Positions 24,977-34,630 of a DNA stretch of 51,282 bases are shown one piece after another. Source of the stretch: Acinetobacter sp. ANC 4173 (lineage in GTDB: Bacteria; Pseudomonadota; Gammaproteobacteria; Pseudomonadales; Moraxellaceae). A program made the translations under genes and the position numbers. The notes beneath the pieces were generated by a model, which had not been told where the DNA came from, did not search any database, and was given only the letters and a program-made list of their open reading frames with translations. The first letter of the stretch is position 1. Every line of letters begins with the position of its first letter. The stretch spans positions 1-51,282 of the forward strand of contig NZ_SJOF01000021.1 in the NCBI RefSeq assembly GCF_004331255.1, given 5' to 3'.

Positions 24977-26494
24977 TTAAATAGCGGAGGTATGGAGTAA
25001 AGACAGGTTCAAACGGGCACGACGCTGCAACCATGGACTTGGACGGTAACGTGGATCACCTGTATTGCTAGTAATGCGTTCCAGAATCAGCAGGATCCGC
25101 TGCGCACCAAGAACATCCCCCCATGAAATTGGACCATATGGGTAACCTAAACCAAGTTTCACTGCCTTATCGATGTCGGCTGCCTTAGCAATGCCCTGTT
25201 GTGCGATATCACAAGCTAGATTAATTACCATGGCCAATACACGCTGTGCGACAAATCCGATGCTTTCATCAATCACACTGACGCCATGGTCATTGGATGC
25301 AAAGATGGCGTGTGCCTGATCAGTGTAGGTTTTATACGTGGCAATCGATGGCATTAAAGTACGGTTTTTGGTGAAGTCAGTCAGCATATCTATGCTGACC
25401 GCACGTGTTGCATCAACACCAAAACGCAACGCAGCTGTTGTCGTGTCTTCCCCATAAGTAGCGAGTAGAATTAAGCTGTCTGCAGCCGGCTGCTCTGCCG
25501 TATCTAATGTTAATCTTTGTGCTTGCAGATAGTTCTTCAGGATTGTGGCATCCTGCTCTAAATCCGCCTTGATCCAGATCGGGCTAAATATTGAAACCTG
25601 AGGTACAGCCTGACGTGGTGCTTCATTGATTTTGACACCATCGACATATTTGTAGAAACCCTCTCCGACTTTGCGACCGACTTTTTTACCGACCAGCATC
25701 TGACGGGTTAAAGCACTTGGTCGATAACGTGCTTCCTGATAATACTGATTGAAGATGGATTCCATCACGGGATGAGAAACATCCAGTGCAGTCAGGTCAA
25801 ACAGCTCGAGTGGCCCCATACGGAAACCAGCACCCTCACGTAAAATGCGATCAATTTCACTGACTGAAGTCACACATTCACCCAGTATTTTTAGCGCTTC
25901 TGTACTGTAAGCACGGCCCGCATGATTCACGATGAATCCCGGTGTATCTTTGGTGCGTACACCAAAGTGTCCCATCTTTTGTGCAAACTCAAGCAAGTCA
26001 GCGACCACGTGTTCATCCGTTGCCAAACCAGCAATTACTTCCACGATTTTCATCAGTGGTACTGGGTTGAAGAAATGGAAGCCTGCCAGGCGCCCTTGAT
26101 GCTCAAGGTTTGAAGCAATTGCTGTCACAGAAAGCGATGAGGTATTGGTCGCCAGAATGGTGTCTTTCGATACAATACTTTCAAGCTGCTTAAACAAGCT
26201 TTGCTTGATTTCCAGATTTTCAATAATTGCCTCAACGACTAAATCAACGCCAGCAACTTCTTCGATTTTTTCAAGCACTACAAAACGTGCCAAGGTAACC
26301 GCAATCTGCTGGTCGGTTAATTTACCCTTTGCCGACAGTTTCTCTAAAGTAGCTTTTAATTTTGCCAAGCCTTGCTCTGCAGCACCTGGTTTTGCATCAA
26401 ATAAGCGGACTTTAATACCTGCCTGCACTGCAATTTGCGCAATGCCCATCCCCATGATACCTGTGCCAATCAAGGCCATTGTCTGAATTGTCAT
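24977..26494 (-). CDS. paaH: 3-hydroxyacyl-CoA (3-hydroxyadipyl-CoA-type) dehydrogenase
   Basis: The 505-residue enzyme has the NAD-binding GTGIMGMG at residues 10-17, the 3HCDH catalytic region (LAGFHFFNPVPLMKIVEVI, with the family His) and a second C-terminal 3HCDH domain. This long two-domain form is typical of PaaH/PaaC and DcaH, which oxidise 3-hydroxyadipyl-CoA to 3-oxoadipyl-CoA. Its ATG is only 3 bp from the preceding hydratase stop, with AAGGA inside that gene, so translation is coupled. It supplies the thiolase encoded next. Confidence 0.85.
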   Translation of the reverse strand: MTIQTMALIGTGIMGMGIAQIAVQAGIKVRLFDAKPGAAEQGLAKLKATLEKLSAKGKLTDQQIAVTLARFVVLEKIEEVAGVDLVVEAIIENLEIKQSLFKQLESIVSKDTILATNTSSLSVTAIASNLEHQGRLAGFHFFNPVPLMKIVEVIAGLATDEHVVADLLEFAQKMGHFGVRTKDTPGFIVNHAGRAYSTEALKILGECVTSVSEIDRILREGAGFRMGPLELFDLTALDVSHPVMESIFNQYYQEARYRPSALTRQMLVGKKVGRKVGEGFYKYVDGVKINEAPRQAVPQVSIFSPIWIKADLEQDATILKNYLQAQRLTLDTAEQPAADSLILLATYGEDTTTAALRFGVDATRAVSIDMLTDFTKNRTLMPSIATYKTYTDQAHAIFASNDHGVSVIDESIGFVAQRVLAMVINLACDIAQQGIAKAADIDKAVKLGLGYPYGPISWGDVLGAQRILLILERITSNTGDPRYRPSPWLQRRARLNLSLLHTSAI

Positions 26495-26497
26495 GAC

Positions 26498-27274
26498 TTA
26501 TTTTCCTTGATATTGGGGGCTACGTTTTTCAAGAAAGGCATTGACACCCTCTTTTTGATCTTGAGTATCAAACAAAATCTGGAAAGCTTTACGTTCAAGT
26601 GCCAAAGCACTATCGAGTGGCATATTGGCACCCAAAGTCGTCACTTCTTTAATTTGCTCAACTGCAATCGGTGAAAATTGGGCAATCTGTGCCGCGACTT
26701 CAAGCGCTTTAGTGATCGTTTGATCATCTTCGACTACTTCAGACACCAAGCCAATTTTGTCAGCTTCTTCTGCAGAAAAAATCTTACCGGTTAACACGAT
26801 TTGCATGGCTTTGAACTTCCCTACTGCACGCAGCAAACGTTGGGTACCACCTGCGCCCGGCATCAGTCCTAATTTGACTTCAGGTTGACCAAACTGGGCT
26901 GATTTTCCTGCAATAATGATGTCTGCATGCATAGCGAGTTCACATCCACCACCTAATGCATAGCCATTCACTGCAGCCACAATCGGTTTAGGGCAGGCAA
27001 TTATTGACTGCCAGTATTGTTCTGTATGGCGTAAATACATATCAACGGTTTTTGCAGTGGTGAAGTCACGGATGTCCGCACCTGCTGCAAACACCTTATC
27101 ACCACCAGTAATTACAATCGCACGAACTGTATCAGATGCGGCTAGCTGCGCAAATGTTGCCGCAAGCTGTTGGCGCAACTCCAGATTCAGGGCATTTCTG
27201 GCCTCTGGGCGATGCAGCTCGACAATGGCTACGCCATTGCTTTGAATATCCAAATGCAATACTTTATCACTCAT
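26498..27274 (-). CDS. enoyl-CoA hydratase
   Basis: The crotonase-fold protein has about 258 residues. The oxyanion segment AAGADIRDF and the catalytic region YALGGGCELAMHADIIIAG with the downstream FGQPEVKLGLMPGAGGTQRL are complete, with both catalytic Glu positions kept. It hydrates a 2,3-enoyl-CoA, here probably 2,3-dehydroadipyl-CoA. The start at 27274 is chosen because AGGTG lies about eight bases upstream; an in-frame ATG seven codons earlier lacks one. It is the first gene of the minus-strand operon and has an IclR-type operator just upstream. Confidence 0.85.
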   Translation of the reverse strand: MSDKVLHLDIQSNGVAIVELHRPEARNALNLELRQQLAATFAQLAASDTVRAIVITGGDKVFAAGADIRDFTTAKTVDMYLRHTEQYWQSIIACPKPIVAAVNGYALGGGCELAMHADIIIAGKSAQFGQPEVKLGLMPGAGGTQRLLRAVGKFKAMQIVLTGKIFSAEEADKIGLVSEVVEDDQTITKALEVAAQIAQFSPIAVEQIKEVTTLGANMPLDSALALERKAFQILFDTQDQKEGVNAFLEKRSPQYQGK

Positions 27275-27288
27275 AATAACACACCTGT

Positions 27289-27303
27289 TTCGCATAGCGG
27301 TTT
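27289..27303. promoter_or_regulatory. IclR-type operator 2 (before the hydratase operon)
   Basis: TTTCGCATAGCGGTT carries the CGCATAGCGG core seen in operator 3, with one imperfect arm. It sits 15-29 bp before the hydratase start, where binding would block initiation or early elongation. Confidence 0.6.
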
Positions 27304-27399
27304 AATTAAATCAAATATACTGTTTTTTTTAAAACATTAAAGCCCTAAAGACATAATTTTAGTTAAAATGTCAAAGTTCATACTTAGTTTTTGTGATTA

Positions 27400-27424
27400 T
27401 TAAATACCGCATAGCGGTATTTAA
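27400..27424. promoter_or_regulatory. IclR-type operator 3 (before the acyl-CoA dehydrogenase gene)
   Basis: A perfect inverted repeat with 11-bp arms, TTAAATACCGC and GCGGTATTTAA, around ATA. It lies about 120 bp before the acyl-CoA dehydrogenase ATG in the divergent gap. It shares its core with operators 1 and 2. Confidence 0.7.
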
Positions 27425-27544
27425 TATCAATATTATTGCATTTGTTTTTTTATTCTGTCATATTGTTTTCATTCCAAGACGCTATATCATCACTTGCTGA
27501 AGCAGTGATGCTGAGCTTTAGTTATTAAATACAAGGACTTGAAG

Positions 27545-28699
27545 ATGATTCGTGATCAAGACACATTAAACCAGCTGGTTGACATGATCCGTCAGTTCGT
27601 GGATGGCGTTCTTATCCCAAATGAAGAATTCGTTGCAGAGACCGATGAGATTCCGGCTGAAATCGTGCAGCAAATGAAAGAACTCGGTCTTTTTGGACTC
27701 ACCATTCCTGAGGAATATGAGGGTCTCGGTCTGACCATGGAAGAAGAGGTTTACATCGCGTTTGAATTAGGACGTACGTCACCTGCCTTCCGTTCGTTGA
27801 TTGGTACCAATAATGGTATTGGTGCATCAGGATTGATTATTGATGGCACAGAAGAACAGAAACAATATTTTCTGCCGCGTCTAGCCAGTGGTGAAATTAT
27901 TGGTTCATTCTGTTTAACAGAACCTGATTCTGGTTCAGATGCTGCCTCTTTAAAAACGACCGCAGTAAAGGATAGTGATGATTACATTTTAAACGGCACC
28001 AAGCGTTACATCACCAATGCCCCTCATGCCGGTGTTTTTACAGTAATGGCACGTACCAGTTCTGAAATTAAAGGTGCAGGTGGAATCTCTGCCTTTATCG
28101 TTGATAGTAAAACACCAGGTATTTCTTTAGGTAAACGTGACAAAAAGATGGGACAAAAAGGTGCTCATACCTGTGACGTGATTTTTGAAAACTGCCGTAT
28201 CCCAGCTTCTGCACTGATTGGTGGCGTTGAAGGGGTTGGTTTTAAAACCGCAATGAAGGTTCTGGATAAAGGTCGTATCCATATTGCTGCTTTAAGTGTA
28301 GGTGCTGCTACACGTATGCTTGAAGACTCCCTGCAATATGCGGTTGAACGCAAACAATTTGGTCAAGCAATTGCGAACTTCCAGTTGATTCAAGGCATGT
28401 TGGCAGACTCTAAGGCTGAAATCTACGCTGCAAAATGTATGGTTCTTGATGCTGCCCGATTGCGTGATGCTGGACAGAATGTCAGCACAGAAGCCTCTTG
28501 TGCAAAAATGTTTGCTACGGAAATGTGTGGCCGTGTTGCGGACCGTGGCGTACAAATCCATGGTGGTGCTGGATATATCAGTGAATATGCTATTGAGCGT
28601 TTCTACCGTGATGTTCGTTTATTCCGTCTGTATGAAGGTACAACACAAATTCAGCAGGTAATTATTGCTCGTAATATGATCCGTGAAGCAACTCAATAA
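27545..28699 (+). CDS. acyl-CoA dehydrogenase (dicarboxylyl-CoA type, DcaA-like)
   Basis: The 384-residue flavoenzyme introduces the 2,3 double bond into an acyl-CoA. It has CLTEPDSGSDAASL (FAD/substrate loop), QIHGGAGYISEYAIERFYRDVR and the catalytic Glu364 in RLYEGTTQIQQ. The ATG at 27545 has AAGGA seven bases upstream; a TTG two codons earlier is less likely. It is divergent from the hydratase operon and shares the IclR-type operator region. Adipyl-CoA or another dicarboxylyl-CoA is the best guess given the thiolase type. Electrons pass to ETF and then to the ETF-QO encoded next. Confidence 0.85.
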   Translation: MIRDQDTLNQLVDMIRQFVDGVLIPNEEFVAETDEIPAEIVQQMKELGLFGLTIPEEYEGLGLTMEEEVYIAFELGRTSPAFRSLIGTNNGIGASGLIIDGTEEQKQYFLPRLASGEIIGSFCLTEPDSGSDAASLKTTAVKDSDDYILNGTKRYITNAPHAGVFTVMARTSSEIKGAGGISAFIVDSKTPGISLGKRDKKMGQKGAHTCDVIFENCRIPASALIGGVEGVGFKTAMKVLDKGRIHIAALSVGAATRMLEDSLQYAVERKQFGQAIANFQLIQGMLADSKAEIYAAKCMVLDAARLRDAGQNVSTEASCAKMFATEMCGRVADRGVQIHGGAGYISEYAIERFYRDVRLFRLYEGTTQIQQVIIARNMIREATQ

Positions 28700-28732
28700 T
28701 TTGAATAAAAAATGATTGAGTATTTCTAAAAA

Positions 28733-28787
28733 GATAGGATTGGCAATTTAAGTACACCTTGAATACTAATCCTGTATTTTTTTGATT
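28733..28787 (+). terminator. weak terminator-like structure after the acyl-CoA dehydrogenase gene
   Basis: AGGATT (28736 on) pairs with AATCCT (about 28769-28774) across a long loop, followed by a run of seven T. The stem is short, so some read-through into the ETF-QO gene is expected. Confidence 0.35.
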
Positions 28788-28868
28788 TTCAGGATATACA
28801 ACTGGAATAACCTGATCTGTCCTTGTCCTAAAACGGATCATTCACGAGAAAAAATGGATGTTATTCAT

Positions 28869-30587
28869 ATGCAAGAACAAGAAATCGAACGTGAATCGAT
28901 GGAGTTTGATGTCGTTATCGTAGGCGCAGGCCCTGCGGGTCTTTCAGCGGCAATTCGCATCCGTCAATTAGCCATTGCCAATAACTTGGTCGACCTGTCC
29001 GTTTGTGTGGTAGAAAAGGGCTCCGAAGTCGGTGCGCATATTCTTTCAGGTGCTGTACTCGAGCCACGTGCAATCAATGAACTCTTCCCGAACTGGAAAG
29101 AAGAAGGTGCGCCTTTAAATGTTCCTGTAACGGAAGATAAAACCTATTTCTTGATGTCGCCTGAAAAAGCGCAAGAAGCGCCACATTGGATGGTGCCTAA
29201 AACCATGCACAATGATGGCAACTACGTGATTTCATTGGGCAACGTGGTGCGCTGGTTAGGTCAAAAAGCGGAAGAACTTGAAGTTTCAATTTTCCCGGGC
29301 TTTGCCGCAGCTGAAGTACTTTACCATGCAGATGGCACGGTTAAAGGTATTCAAACTGGTGACATGGGCATTGGTAAAGATGGCGAACCGACGCATAACT
29401 TTACCCCAGGTTATGAACTGCATGCCAAATACACCATTTTTGCTGAAGGCTGTCGTGGTCACTTAGGTAAGCGTCTCATTGCCAAATTCGATTTGGACAA
29501 AGATGCCGATCCACAGCACTATGGCATCGGGATTAAAGAACTTTGGGAAATCGATCCTGCAAAACACAAACCCGGTTTGGTGATGCATGGTGCAGGCTGG
29601 CCTTTAAGTGAAACAGGTTCTTCAGGCGGTTGGTGGCTATACCACGCAGAAAACAACCAAGTGACTTTGGGGATGATCGTCGATTTATCTTACGAAAATC
29701 CACACATGTATCCATTTGCAGAAATGCAACGCTGGAAAACCCATCCACTGGTGAAACAGTATTTAGAAGGCGGTAAGCGTATTTCTTACGGTGCACGTGC
29801 CGTGGTGAAAGGTGGTTTCAACTCACTACCGAAGTTCACCTTCCCAGGTGGTTCTTTAATTGGTGATGATGCAGGCTTCCTCAACTTCGCAAAAATTAAA
29901 GGCTCACACACCGCCATGAAATCAGGCATGTTGTGTGGTGAAGCCGTATTTGAAGCGATTCAAACTGGTGTTGAAAAAGGTGGTGATCTTGCGATTGCCC
30001 GTGTCACTGAAGGTGAAGACTTCTTCGCGAAAGAATTGACCGCTTATACTGAAAAATTCAACAACAGCTGGTTAAAAGAAGAGTTATACAACGCGCGTAA
30101 CTTTGGCCCTGCGATGCACAAGTTTGGTCAATGGATGGGTGGTGCATTCAACTTCATCGACCAAAACGTGTTTAAAGTGCCATTTACACTACATGACTTA
30201 GCCCCTGACTTCAGCGCGCTAAAAACAGTAGATGCGGCAACCTTTAAGCCAAACTATCCAAAACCAGATGGCAAATTGACCTTTGACCGTTTGTCTTCAG
30301 TTTTTGTTTCGAATACGGTGCATGAAGAAAACCAGCCTGCACATTTGAAACTGACTGATGCCTCTATTCCAGTGAACGTCAACTTACCAAAATGGGACGA
30401 GCCTGCACAGCGCTACTGCCCTGCTGGTGTTTACGAGATTATGGAAAATGATGATGGTTCAAAACGCTTCCAGATTAACGCAGCGAACTGTGTACACTGT
30501 AAGACTTGTGACATTAAAGATCCATCTCAGAACATCACTTGGGTAACACCGGAAGGGGGTGGTGGTCCAAACTATCCGAATATGTAA
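28869..30587 (+). CDS. etfD: electron-transfer flavoprotein:ubiquinone oxidoreductase (ETF-QO)
   Basis: The membrane-associated flavoprotein has about 572 residues. The N-terminal FAD site is VVIVGAGPAGLSAA, the middle is the ETF-QO domain (GARAVVKGGFNSLPKFTFPGG), and the C-terminal 4Fe-4S cluster cysteines are in RYCPAG and NCVHCKTCDIKDP. It passes electrons from acyl-CoA dehydrogenases, via ETF, to ubiquinone. The ATG at 28869 gives the usual N-terminus; the frame is open upstream without a good ribosome site. No ETF alpha/beta genes are in the window. Its position right after an acyl-CoA dehydrogenase gene suits the beta-oxidation block. It may be a second copy beside a core one (inference). 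Confidence 0.9.
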   Translation: MQEQEIERESMEFDVVIVGAGPAGLSAAIRIRQLAIANNLVDLSVCVVEKGSEVGAHILSGAVLEPRAINELFPNWKEEGAPLNVPVTEDKTYFLMSPEKAQEAPHWMVPKTMHNDGNYVISLGNVVRWLGQKAEELEVSIFPGFAAAEVLYHADGTVKGIQTGDMGIGKDGEPTHNFTPGYELHAKYTIFAEGCRGHLGKRLIAKFDLDKDADPQHYGIGIKELWEIDPAKHKPGLVMHGAGWPLSETGSSGGWWLYHAENNQVTLGMIVDLSYENPHMYPFAEMQRWKTHPLVKQYLEGGKRISYGARAVVKGGFNSLPKFTFPGGSLIGDDAGFLNFAKIKGSHTAMKSGMLCGEAVFEAIQTGVEKGGDLAIARVTEGEDFFAKELTAYTEKFNNSWLKEELYNARNFGPAMHKFGQWMGGAFNFIDQNVFKVPFTLHDLAPDFSALKTVDAATFKPNYPKPDGKLTFDRLSSVFVSNTVHEENQPAHLKLTDASIPVNVNLPKWDEPAQRYCPAGVYEIMENDDGSKRFQINAANCVHCKTCDIKDPSQNITWVTPEGGGGPNYPNM

Positions 30588-30716
30588 GATTGAATATTAG
30601 ATTAAAAGTAATTTCCCATTACCTTACTTTTAGTCGTATTTATATAACATAAAAGATTTGTATGGATCTGTTACCAGAGACATTTGATCTAATCGTTCGA
30701 ATGTTATTTTTTAGGT

Positions 30717-30744
30717 AATCCTAGTCCCCTCGGGGGCTAGGATT
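30717..30744. terminator. bidirectional terminator between ETF-QO and LysR genes
   Basis: AATCCTAG-T-CCCC pairs with GGGG(G)CTAGGATT with one G-T pair and a very short loop. On the plus strand it is followed by AAAATTTTTATTT. It separates convergent genes ending at 30587 and 30762. Confidence 0.8.
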
Positions 30745-30761
30745 AAAATTTTTATTTGATA

Positions 30762-31655
30762 TTAAAGTAATTTAAATAATTCCTGAAGTTTGTTGATAAA
30801 CCAAGTTCGAGCGTCTAAGTCATCTCGATGATTGTACCAATTGACACTGACATTAAAGGGCTTAACTGAAAATGGTAATTCAAAAATATTTACATCACCA
30901 TTTCGCGCATATACTTTTGCGGCACGAGAAGGCAAAGTTACCAACAACTCAGAACTCGTTATGACATCTTGTAATACACTAAAATGAGGAAGTTCAAGCA
31001 TAATTTTTCTTGTTAAGCCTGATTCTTTTAGTCTTTGATCAATTTCGATATGACCTGTTGAAGACTTAACTGCCGCATGATTTTCTTGGAGGTACAGTTC
31101 TAAACTGAGCTGATTCTTAACACGCGGATGGTGTTTGTGTGCAATGCACATGTAGCGCTCTTCAAATACATTGCGCGATTCAATTTTAGGCATAACAGTA
31201 TAACTGCTATTAAACACAGCAACATCTAAAAAACCGTCAATCAGCCAATCCTCCACCCGATCAGATTGAATTTCCTCCACCTCTATCTTAATAAAAGGTG
31301 CTTCTTTAGAAAGATATTGAATCAATGAAGGTAAAAGACAGATTTCACCTAAATCAGACAACCCCAAACGAAAGATTCGGGTAGATGTTTTAGGATCAAA
31401 CTGTTGCGAAGCTGTAATCGCCATTTCAATATCAGTAATAGCTTGTCTAAAACTCGGATATAGACTTTGCGCCAACTTGGTTGGTTTGACACCAAATTTA
31501 TCACGCTCAAACAAAGCATCATTAAGATATTTACGTAGGCGATTGAGGTTATAGGTGACTGAGGGTTGGCTCAAATTTAAGCGATCAGCAGCATGGCTGA
31601 TATTTTTAGTTTCATAAATAATAATAAAAACTTTAATAAGACTTAGATCGATCAT
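30762..31655 (-). CDS. LysR-family regulator of the salicylate locus
   Basis: The 297-residue regulator has the helix-turn-helix at residues 5-35 (IKVFIIIYETKNISHAADRLNLSQPSVTYNLNRL) and a NahR/NodD-like effector domain. It lies 50 bp downstream of the transporter gene in the same direction, ending the unit salicylate hydroxylase, transporter, regulator. By analogy with SalR and NahR, its inducer is likely salicylate and its targets are the hydroxylase and perhaps catA promoters (inference). No strong Shine-Dalgarno is seen. Confidence 0.8.
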   Translation of the reverse strand: MIDLSLIKVFIIIYETKNISHAADRLNLSQPSVTYNLNRLRKYLNDALFERDKFGVKPTKLAQSLYPSFRQAITDIEMAITASQQFDPKTSTRIFRLGLSDLGEICLLPSLIQYLSKEAPFIKIEVEEIQSDRVEDWLIDGFLDVAVFNSSYTVMPKIESRNVFEERYMCIAHKHHPRVKNQLSLELYLQENHAAVKSSTGHIEIDQRLKESGLTRKIMLELPHFSVLQDVITSSELLVTLPSRAAKVYARNGDVNIFELPFSVKPFNVSVNWYNHRDDLDARTWFINKLQELFKLL

Positions 31656-31705
31656 TTTTTTCTTATCTCGATAAAATTAGGGAGGCGTACCTCCCCAATT
31701 TGCTA

Positions 31706-33058
31706 TTAGGCTTCTACAACTTTTGCGTTTAATTTTGCTTTTTTTAAACGAAAGTGAATCATAGAGACACTCATCACTGCAATGATACAAGGAATGGCTA
31801 ATGCAATAAAATTATAATTAATAGGTAAGCTCAAGCTTAATAACCAACCACATAAAATCGGCCCTAAAATTGCACCTAAGCGACCAACACCTAAAGCCAT
31901 ACCTAAGCCTGTTGCACGAATGTTGGATGAGTAAAATTGCGACATAAAAGCTAACAGTAAAATTTGTCCACCAATTGAAGCCGCACCCGCAACAGCAATA
32001 CAGAAATAAAGAATGACAGTAGGTAAATTATAACTGAGTAAAATTAAGGCAATCGCACCACTAAAAAATAGCGTACATAAAACTTTGGCTAAATTAAAAC
32101 GATCTGCAAAGTAACCACCACAAATTGCACCAAGCATACCACCAATATTTAAGGCAAGCAGAAAAACAAGACTCGTAGATAGATCATATCCAGCTTCCAC
32201 CATCAATTTCGGTAACCAGTTTCCTAGGGCATAAACTAAAACGAGAGCCATAAACACACTGCCCCAGAATAACAACGTTACCGTACCACGATTCTCTGCA
32301 AATAAATCTTTTACAGGAGATTTAGAGGTTGACTGGTTGTCTTGATGTAGACCGATTTGAGTTTTTTCTGTATAGGAGATAGTGCTATCAATTTTCTTCA
32401 GAATCTGAATTGCTTTTTCGGTTTTCTTTTGGCGAACCAAATAATCAATCGATTCAGGTAAAAGCATCCAAATGATAGGTACCAGTAACAATGGTATGCC
32501 GCCTAAAATAAACATGATCTTCCAACCAAATTGAGGAACCAGCCACATTCCCAATAAAGCTGAACACATTCCACCAACAGCATAGCCACTGAACATTAAT
32601 GAAACTAAGGTTGAACGTAGCTTTTTAGGAGCATACTCCGTCATAAGTGCAATCACATTTGGCATGACACCGCCTAAACCCAGACCCGCCAAAAAACGAA
32701 AGATTGCAAATTCTTGTGGATCCGTTGCATATCCGCAAAGCAAAGTAAAACCACTGAATAAACAGATGCATAAAATAATTAACTTTTTACGACTGAATCC
32801 ATAACGTTCTAATTTATCACTCAAACTACCAAAAATAATGGCACCAAACATCATACCAAATAAAGCTACACTACCAAGAAAACCAGCAGTAATGCTATCA
32901 ATTTTCCATTCTGCCATCAGTTTTGGTAGTGCTACACCGTATATTACTAAATCATAGCCATCAAAAATGATGATCAGTGCACTAAGCAAAATCACGCGCC
33001 AATGAATCGCTTTCAATTTAGCGTGATCAATAATTTCATTTGCATTAATCGTTTGCAT
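31706..33058 (-). CDS. aromatic acid:H+ symporter (AAHS family MFS)
   Basis: The 450-residue inner-membrane protein has 12 predicted helices and the AAHS signatures: an early Asp-rich DGYDLVIYGVALP in helix 1, FGSLSDKLERYGFSRKK at the 2-3 loop, and GLGLGGVMPNVIAL in helix 4. This is the PcaK/BenK/MhbT type, which imports hydroxylated aromatic acids with protons. GGGAGG stands six bases before the ATG. It lies between the salicylate hydroxylase and LysR genes, so salicylate or a related acid is the probable substrate. Confidence 0.85.
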   Translation of the reverse strand: MQTINANEIIDHAKLKAIHWRVILLSALIIIFDGYDLVIYGVALPKLMAEWKIDSITAGFLGSVALFGMMFGAIIFGSLSDKLERYGFSRKKLIILCICLFSGFTLLCGYATDPQEFAIFRFLAGLGLGGVMPNVIALMTEYAPKKLRSTLVSLMFSGYAVGGMCSALLGMWLVPQFGWKIMFILGGIPLLLVPIIWMLLPESIDYLVRQKKTEKAIQILKKIDSTISYTEKTQIGLHQDNQSTSKSPVKDLFAENRGTVTLLFWGSVFMALVLVYALGNWLPKLMVEAGYDLSTSLVFLLALNIGGMLGAICGGYFADRFNLAKVLCTLFFSGAIALILLSYNLPTVILYFCIAVAGAASIGGQILLLAFMSQFYSSNIRATGLGMALGVGRLGAILGPILCGWLLSLSLPINYNFIALAIPCIIAVMSVSMIHFRLKKAKLNAKVVEA

Positions 33059-33176
33059 AATTGACCTCCCTGGTCATATTCCTATGTTTTGTAATTTATT
33101 TCCCTTTAAGCAAACGTGCCTGCTTAAGTCATTAATTTCTTTTAATCAGGCACTGCAGCTTTTGTATGCTTATCCT

Positions 33177-34463
33177 TTAAGCAGAGATTTCTGTTTGCTG
33201 TAATTGATTCTTTAATGCCGCTTGGGCTGCCTCAATATCATTTTCCAGAGCGTGTTGCCACAACCAATCAAAACGATGCGCTAAATGCTTCCCTACAGAA
33301 TCGAAATCTGGATACTTTGATGAATATAGCTCATAAATTTCGCCAGATTCACGTGAGGTATTTTGAACTTTTACAGCGCGGTTTAAACGAATTTTCTCAT
33401 AAACCTCAGAAACAAGTTTGATAGATTCAGAAGTCAGCTCAGAGTTTTCTAATAATTTAGCTAAAATTAAAGCATCCTCAAGACCTTGCCCTGCACCAGC
33501 ACCTTGATGAGGTAACATGGCATGTGCAGCATCGCCTATTAAAATTACATTGTTCGTTTTATTCTTATAGGTCGTTAAAGGTTGAATTTCATGTAAAGCC
33601 CAAATCGTTGGCGAATCAATGAGGTCAAGTAAAGCTTTACAGCTGTCACTCCAGTCATCAAAATCAGCGAGCATTTCCTGTTTTGAAACAGGGAATGTCC
33701 AAGGCGTATTTTCTGCCAAGACTGTTTGAGCACGATCTGATTTGAAAGCCACGATATTGATTTCTTCACCCTGACGGATCGGGAAAGTTAGAATATGCTT
33801 GTCTTTACCTAAAAACATTTGTGGAACATCGGCAATTTCTACATCGTTGCCTAATTTTTCAATCGCATTTTTAAAATCTTGGAATTTAATAATACCTCGA
33901 TATGCCCACGTTCCAGAGAATTGGGGTTCAACACGCACTAATTCGTTTGAATCAAGCACATGATTACGTATAACGGAGCGAATTCCATCACAGCCGATCA
34001 CATAATCAAATTCAGCTTGTTGACCATCAATGAAAGTAATCGTCACTTGATTTTTATTGGCTTCAATTTCTTGTACCCGTTTATTAAAATGTACATTAGT
34101 TAAAGGGACTAAAGGAATTAAAGTATCGAGGAAATCTGCACGGTGTACAGAGGACTGACCAACTTGAGGTGCAATCGAGGCAGATAAATACTCATCTGTA
34201 TAGCCATTTCTCCATTGAAACCAAATATCCGTATATGGCGCTTTGACCTTATCAGCAATAGCTTCGTACTCTTGGCTTAAGCCTAATAACTGAATTGCTT
34301 TAACTGCATTGGCGCCAAAAGAAATACCTGCTCCAATTTCAGAAAATTGAGGTGCAGCTTCAAATAGATGTACATCTAAATTCGTATTTTTGACCAATTG
34401 AGTCGTGAGTGCTAAGCCAGCAATACCGCCACCAATCACCGCAACTTTAATCTTCTTGTCCAT
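33177..34463 (-). CDS. nahG: salicylate 1-monooxygenase (FAD-dependent)
   Basis: The 428-residue flavoprotein hydroxylase has the FAD-binding VAVIGGGIAGLALT, the DG motif in VIGCDGIRSVIR and the GD motif in LIGDAAHAMLPHQGAGAGQGLEDA. Length and motifs match NahG/SalA, which convert salicylate, NADH and oxygen into catechol and carbon dioxide. The ATG at 34463 is chosen (AAGGA nine bases upstream); the ATG three codons earlier overlaps that site. It is divergent from catA, whose product would cleave the catechol formed. 3-Hydroxybenzoate 6-hydroxylase is a less likely alternative. Confidence 0.85.
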   Translation of the reverse strand: MDKKIKVAVIGGGIAGLALTTQLVKNTNLDVHLFEAAPQFSEIGAGISFGANAVKAIQLLGLSQEYEAIADKVKAPYTDIWFQWRNGYTDEYLSASIAPQVGQSSVHRADFLDTLIPLVPLTNVHFNKRVQEIEANKNQVTITFIDGQQAEFDYVIGCDGIRSVIRNHVLDSNELVRVEPQFSGTWAYRGIIKFQDFKNAIEKLGNDVEIADVPQMFLGKDKHILTFPIRQGEEINIVAFKSDRAQTVLAENTPWTFPVSKQEMLADFDDWSDSCKALLDLIDSPTIWALHEIQPLTTYKNKTNNVILIGDAAHAMLPHQGAGAGQGLEDALILAKLLENSELTSESIKLVSEVYEKIRLNRAVKVQNTSRESGEIYELYSSKYPDFDSVGKHLAHRFDWLWQHALENDIEAAQAALKNQLQQTEISA

Positions 34464-34630
34464 TTTTAGCATTCCTTACTAAATCGCTTAGATTTCTATC
34501 ATTGGTTATTTTTTAGGACAAATCCAATTTATATTTTTTTGCCTATACTATCTATTTTTCTGATATTTCCTCAAAAAGTCGATCTTTAAGTTTTATTATT
34601 TAAATTTATTTTTAATTAAATCAATAAATT

